Of a DNA stretch of 64,000 nt, positions 59,640-64,000 are shown piece after piece. Positions within the stretch are counted from its first letter, which is position 1. Every line of letters begins with the position of its first letter. The stretch covers positions 611,255,065-611,319,064 of the forward strand of contig NC_081405.1 of NCBI RefSeq assembly GCF_030272615.1, in the 5' to 3' direction. The translations under genes were made by a program, and so were the position numbers. Source of the stretch: Cryptomeria japonica. Taxonomy: Eukaryota > Streptophyta > Pinopsida > Cupressales > Cupressaceae. A model generated the notes under the pieces. It was given only the letters and a program-made list of their open reading frames with translations, searched no databases and was not told the DNA's origin.

Positions 59640-61110
59640 AAATATTTTGGATGTTTCATATAATTGATATTTTCTCTTCCTCCTCGTTGTTGTTCATGAA
59701 ATCCTCTCTAAAGATCCAATTGTTTCTTTCCTTCTAATTTCATCTTGAAAGGAAATGGAGAATTTGGTTCCAAATTTATTTCATCATAGGGTCTTTGTAA
59801 GGGAAATTATCCCTTTAAATTTTAAAAAGCTTCTTGTTGTCTAGGGAAAAACCTATTTTGCCTCAAGTAAAGACAAGACCTCATCCTAGACCTCTCTAGT
59901 GAAATTATAGTGTAAAAAAAAATGGTCCACTAACTCCTCTTCTTTACAATAAATGATGTACCTATTGACCAAATTAAAACTCCTCTTGACAAGATTGCCG
60001 GTAGTAAGAATCTTGTGATAAGTCATCCACCAGATTTATGTAATTTTTAGGGTGAATTTTGTCTTTGAGATCAAGTTCTATCTCAAACCAAGTCTTCTAG
60101 GGTTTTGATAAATCATGCAGTAAAGAGAAGAGACATAAAAATTTCCTAAAGGATTTTGGGTCTAGATAGATTCATTGATCTTATTGATATTGAAGAAACA
60201 ATAGTCTCCTAGATATTGCATAAATTGGCCTCTGATCTCCCCACTAATGAAAAATGAAGCAGAAAAGGATTTCATTTAGGTTGTCTCGGACTCCAATATA
60301 TATATTCAAATTGTGTAATACCTAAGTGTCTTAATAGAGGGATTTCAAAAGCCATAAACATGGATATGGACTCAAGAGATACATTGCCAATCTAGACATT
60401 TTCCTAGAAATTGATCCTTATTCCATTTCCCACTTTCCATCTAAATCGTTCACTAAGAACTCTTTTAGTATTTAAGATGTGTTTCTAATCATTGAGACAT
60501 TACAAAGTGAAGGGAGAATAAGTTATTATCCCTACAGTATTTGGCTTCTGCAATCCTTATCCAATCATTTTCCCTGGCCTTAAGATTTCATCCAATCTTA
60601 TCAAATAGGGCCCTGTTGTAGGATTGTAATTTTCTTATCACTATACCAACAAGAGGTTTGGGTTTACAAATAGTGTCCCATTTAACAATCGCCATCCTCT
60701 TTTTTTCTTCCACCCATATCTATGAGAATTTCTTTTGAATCTATTCAATATTCTTGGTTATGAACACAAGAATCTTAAATAAGGATAGGTAAAAAATAGG
60801 AATATTTTGAAGAGAAGCTTTCAAGTGTTGGTATTTCCCTACTTGACTAAAGAGTTATCCTTCCAACCCATCAATTTTTTTGGTCTTCTTTCCACAATGC
60901 CGAATGAGTAGTTATGAGAAAGTTTCTCAGTTGTCATGGGTGACCCAAGATATGTTGAAGGTAGGGATTCCTTTTGATAACCAAGTATAATAGTTATTTT
61001 ATTCTTCAACATTTCCTCAGTATTGAAAAAATATAGGACATTTTTATTATAATTGACATGTTGTCTAGAGATTTGGGCACACCTCTCTTGAATGTAACTT
61101 CAACAATTCT
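59640..61110 (-). pseudogene. LINE ORF2 fragment: end of RT and zinc-binding domain (minus strand)
   Basis: In shifting minus-strand frames: KESLPSTYLGSPM (the conserved TYLGLPLG-like box) near 60940, then KKLMGWKDNSL and IFYLSLFKI near 60820. At 60100-59750 follows the zf-RVT-like relic: KIHPK, VKRSFNLVNRCI-like with stops, then FIFREDF/KERNNWIFREDF at the end. It lies upstream, in transcription sense, of the ORF1 of the other LINE (59480). These are therefore two separate insertions in the same orientation. 59590-59635 is a purine/pyrimidine-rich junction. Confidence 0.6.
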
Positions 61111-61840
61111 TTTTTAATTTCAGGGGATAAAAATTTATTAAGTTATTAAATTGGACCACTAATAATTTATACTTATTGGAATCATGGATAATATAGTTTT
61201 TGAAAAGATGAAAGTGAGCAAATTGTAATCTGTAAACATTATATAAATGAATGAACTATAAAATAACACTATCCAAACCCTATCACTCTAGTCTAAGATG
61301 TATTATCATTAAAAGAAAAAATGCTGAAATTTTAAAAAATGAAGCAATGTATTGACTAAATAATTCATCATAATAATCCTATCTTTCTTCTAGAAAGCTA
61401 TGGAAATCCTATATTTCTTCCAATAGGCTATCATATATTACTCGTGCTTTGAATAGATTTTAAGAACAAAAAGAAAAAAATCTTATATAAAAAAAATGCC
61501 TTATATCAAGAAAAAGTCCCTTCCAAAATGCCTTGTAGCAATGAAATTTCCTTATATAAATGAAAAAACCTTGAAATATATCTTCTAAGAATAAAAATTG
61601 CTTCAATAGACAACACAACACCTTCATCTTTACCTTTTAAATGTGATTGATGGAAATGATTAAAAATAAGGCATGATTCTCTAATCTAGGTTATGGCACC
61701 CTATTTTGTTTCATTTTTCTTATGGGAAATACATGTAAAGTTGAAGCCTCAAAGCTATTTTGAAAGAAAATATTATTCAAAAAACTTTTGTTTGTTGAGG
61801 AGAATATTAACAAATCATAAGCAAGATCAAAATTTACAAG
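61111..61840 (+). other. Intergenic sequence downstream of the RAV gene
   Basis: AT-rich, no motifs. It includes repeated words ATATTTCTTC and CCTTATAT near 61380-61560, but no clear tandem structure. Confidence 0.5.
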
Positions 61841-61845
61841 TACTA

Positions 61846-61905
61846 TTTTATTATTGTGAGAACATTTTTACAATTACAATGACAAAGGTGTTCTATAATT
61901 TTATT
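61846..61905 (-). terminator. Candidate polyadenylation signals of the RAV gene
   Basis: On the minus strand AATAAAA occurs at 61899-61905 and 61846-61852, about 130 and 190 bases after the stop codon. Plant signals are loose, so this is only suggestive. Confidence 0.35.
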
Positions 61906-62037
61906 ATAAAAATAGGAATTCAGTCACAAATCCGTATATGTTTTCCAGAAGGTACTTACAGTGTTTTATGGCACTTCGAACTTCTCTCTGCTGCCTTCAC
62001 ATTCGACCTTAACTTTTGGATCGTTTCAACAGTATTA

Positions 62038-63390
62038 TTATTCTCTTTTCTTGTCAGCTGTGCCGGATGGAAGAGGATTCGATGTGGATGAAGATAGTAA
62101 ACCTAGATTTACTCCAAACAACATAACCCGTGAAGGATAAGCTGAACCAGGCGAAGATAAAATTTTCCTTGGCAGATTTGGATGATGCAACGGCCACATC
62201 TTTCTCTTATCAGACTCTGAGTGTTTCAATGAAGAGAGACTGAAGAAGTCATAAGCAGTTGAACAATTGGGTGGGACAGGGATTAACCATGGGATGAAAG
62301 AGTTAAACACTCTAGATCTATGCTCAATCGATTGGGGCAAGTACAATACCCGGTTCGACTGGCTATAGCTAAGCGTAGGAACATGAAAATCACCAAGACC
62401 TAATTGTTTGTAAGGATGGAAATTGCAGGTCTGGAGGCGGAAACTAATATACAGTTGCCGAGAACCACCAGTACTACGGTGGAAGGTCACGATATCCCCG
62501 GTGTTGATGTGCTTGTCCCTGATGAAGCCTCTCCAGCCCCTAGTGAGCACGTAGCTCTTGCTGCTACTCCAGTATGAATACTTGAATCTCCATTTTTTGC
62601 CTGTGGTGTCTTCAAAATTTAACATGATACCGTTTTCTGCTTGGGCATCTTCGAGAGGGAAACATCGCTGGGCATGGTGTTTGGGTATTACCAGCCGGTT
62701 CAGCTTCCCCACATCGCTGGGCGTCAAGGCCTTGTCAAACAGGTGCTCCCTCGGGAATACTGAGATCTCTGACATCGACCGGATCGAATCGGTGACTAAG
62801 GTCCGGTCGTTACTTTTGTAGAAGTTGTGGAGTTCTTCATGGTAGGTGTGTGATCTCAGCATATTGACAATCTCTGCCTCAGAATGGCGGCGGAGAAAGA
62901 TCGCCTCCGGGTGAGTTTCGTCCATACGGATGATGAAGTTGGTGATGGCTTTGTGGCCACGTATTCTGAATGCAGCTGTATCGTAAGATTGCGCTGCTTC
63001 TTCTTCCGTGTCGAATGAACCGAGCCAGACCCGCCTGTATTTTTCATAAATCTGGGCGCCCCACTTACCGTTTGATTGTAGAACAACGCCCCTGTACTGC
63101 GATGATGAGCCCCTTTTCTTGCACACCTCAATAACACTTTTTTCGTTGCTTGGGTCCTCAGAGATCTGACTAATTCCAGTTACACTTCTTTTCAATCCAC
63201 AAGAAGGAATACTCTGCCTTCCATTCCTAGATAAAAGTGAAGAGATGGAGTCCTCCTGGGTTTTATAGTCGCATCCGAACTCTTCCTCGATGCTATCCAT
63301 TTCTTCTTTACGACACTCCTGATTATTGGGTTTGCTACTGCAAACCCTAATGTGTTTTTTATCAAGACGCTGCCGTATGAAGGACCCCAT
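62038..63390 (-). CDS. RAV-type transcription factor (AP2 + B3)
   Basis: A 450-codon intronless frame. Residues 98-155 form a single AP2 domain (QYRGVVLQSNGKWGAQIYE, VWLGSFDTEEEAAQSYDTAA). Residues 215-320 form a B3 domain (KALTPSDVGKLNRLVIPKHH, KKWRFKYSYWSSSKSYVLTR, WRGFI, GDIVTFHR). RVMLFGVNLG at 421-430 resembles the RLFGV-type B3 repression motif. This is the RAV1/TEM architecture: in Arabidopsis RAV1 the AP2 part contacts CAACA and the B3 part CACCTG, and members repress targets in the nucleus in growth and flowering control. Start: ATG 63390 and ATG 63300 (MDSIEEEF) both have A at -3 and G at +4; the second would give 420 residues and begins more like known RAV proteins. The composition is richer in GC than the surrounding repeats. 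No frame damage. Confidence 0.93.
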   Translation of the reverse strand: MGSFIRQRLDKKHIRVCSSKPNNQECRKEEMDSIEEEFGCDYKTQEDSISSLLSRNGRQSIPSCGLKRSVTGISQISEDPSNEKSVIEVCKKRGSSSQYRGVVLQSNGKWGAQIYEKYRRVWLGSFDTEEEAAQSYDTAAFRIRGHKAITNFIIRMDETHPEAIFLRRHSEAEIVNMLRSHTYHEELHNFYKSNDRTLVTDSIRSMSEISVFPREHLFDKALTPSDVGKLNRLVIPKHHAQRCFPLEDAQAENGIMLNFEDTTGKKWRFKYSYWSSSKSYVLTRGWRGFIRDKHINTGDIVTFHRSTGGSRQLYISFRLQTCNFHPYKQLGLGDFHVPTLSYSQSNRVLYLPQSIEHRSRVFNSFIPWLIPVPPNCSTAYDFFSLSSLKHSESDKRKMWPLHHPNLPRKILSSPGSAYPSRVMLFGVNLGLLSSSTSNPLPSGTADKKRE

Positions 63391-63540
63391 TCTCAGATCG
63401 CAGCACTAAATTAATAGTTTACAGTGGTCTGTGTTCGGCACAATAGCATGTAATTGATTATTAGGAGAAAATCTGCTCTCGGAGGAAGAGTTAAGATTCT
63501 GGCGCTTGATGTTAGAAACGACGAAGCTTCATATAAGAAT

Positions 63541-63549
63541 CTATATACA
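63541..63549 (-). promoter_or_regulatory. Candidate TATA box of the RAV gene
   Basis: The minus strand reads TGTATATAG about 150 bases upstream of the ATG at 63390. Distance and sequence fit a core promoter; no start site evidence. Confidence 0.4.
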
Positions 63550-64000
63550 CTCGAGTATCCCTTTGGTCCACTACTAATTATACTTAATTTGGTAATATCT
63601 TACTTCTTTGGAAGATTTAATTTACTGATTTACCTAGAAATATGAATTTAGGGCATCTCGGGAAACATAATTGCAGAGTTTGATTTGGTATTGATAATAA
63701 TGGATTCCAGATTGGCTCAAGTTAATGATTGCTTCGCGGAGTCTTGTTTTTATTGTCCGCAACTAAGTCCATTGCACCTACCACCTCGATAGATCGCATT
63801 GTTTTTGTCCAAGCGTGCAACTTGATGGGATCTCAGGTCATTATTCTCTTATCTTTTTCAACCGGAGCAGGGCCCTTCCAATTGGAAATACATTTTTTTA
63901 TTCCAACTTAAGATCACGGTAAAATTACAAAGAAAGGCTAATTAAACAAATGTAAACAATTATAACTTTAAATATAGAGTTAAACTTTAACAAAGTAATA
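63550..64000 (-). other. Upstream region of the RAV gene
   Basis: No recognisable repeat or coding motif. A short 60-codon plus-strand frame (63729-63911) has no family features. It is the likely 5' regulatory region and runs off the window. Confidence 0.4.

Overview
This is a transposon-dominated stretch of a plant nuclear genome. The only intact host gene I can support is a RAV-type (AP2 + B3) transcription factor at 62038-63390 (minus). AT-rich composition, very low gene density, long LTR retroelements of the plant Copia type, plant LINEs with a terminal RNase H, and several layers of nested old insertions suggest a large, slowly purged genome. A gymnosperm (conifer-like) origin is my inference and is not proven by any single sequence feature.

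Layout. 37-2315 is a small complete Copia-type non-autonomous LTR element (AAAGG target duplication). 2330-4300 is a decayed Copia gag/pol remnant (minus). 4440-5560 is the 3' part of a LINE (plus). 6127-7145 is the first piece of a decayed unknown ORF. A full-length degenerate Copia element (7146-32739) is inserted in that ORF. Its 3' LTR was split by a solo LTR (16815-32459, GTTGG duplication). That solo LTR was itself split by a 14-kb Gypsy-like array (17523-31608, GGATG duplication) made of three LTRs and two almost identical internal regions. The unknown ORF resumes at 32740, is interrupted by a second solo LTR (32899-33960, AGGGA duplication), and continues to about 34390. Next come a gag-only Copia fragment (34601-36418), a truncated long LTR (36419-38713), a 5'-truncated Copia gag-pol with its 3' LTR (38714-43039), about 4.3 kb without recognisable genes, a LINE 3' half (47350-49556), a Copia RNase H scrap (minus, 50390-50930), a second small non-autonomous LTR element (51202 to about 52560), a PPR pseudogene (54170-55110), two minus-strand LINE fragments (55950-61110) and finally the RAV gene.

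The most interesting object is the three-LTR array. It encodes only Gag and a retropepsin-like domain on the minus strand, with no reverse transcriptase or integrase. One target-site duplication brackets the whole array. The two internal copies differ at only about seven positions, while the outer LTRs differ by about 2 percent. That pattern fits one old insertion later duplicated by unequal LTR-LTR recombination. The element also carries a repeated hairpin motif with a GTGCAC core in its leader and LTRs.

Nearly all transposon ORFs are broken. In the Gypsy gag-pro the in-frame stops are all explicable as C-to-T or G-to-A changes, as expected of methylated, silenced repeats. I see no rRNA, tRNA, CRISPR array or organellar sequence.
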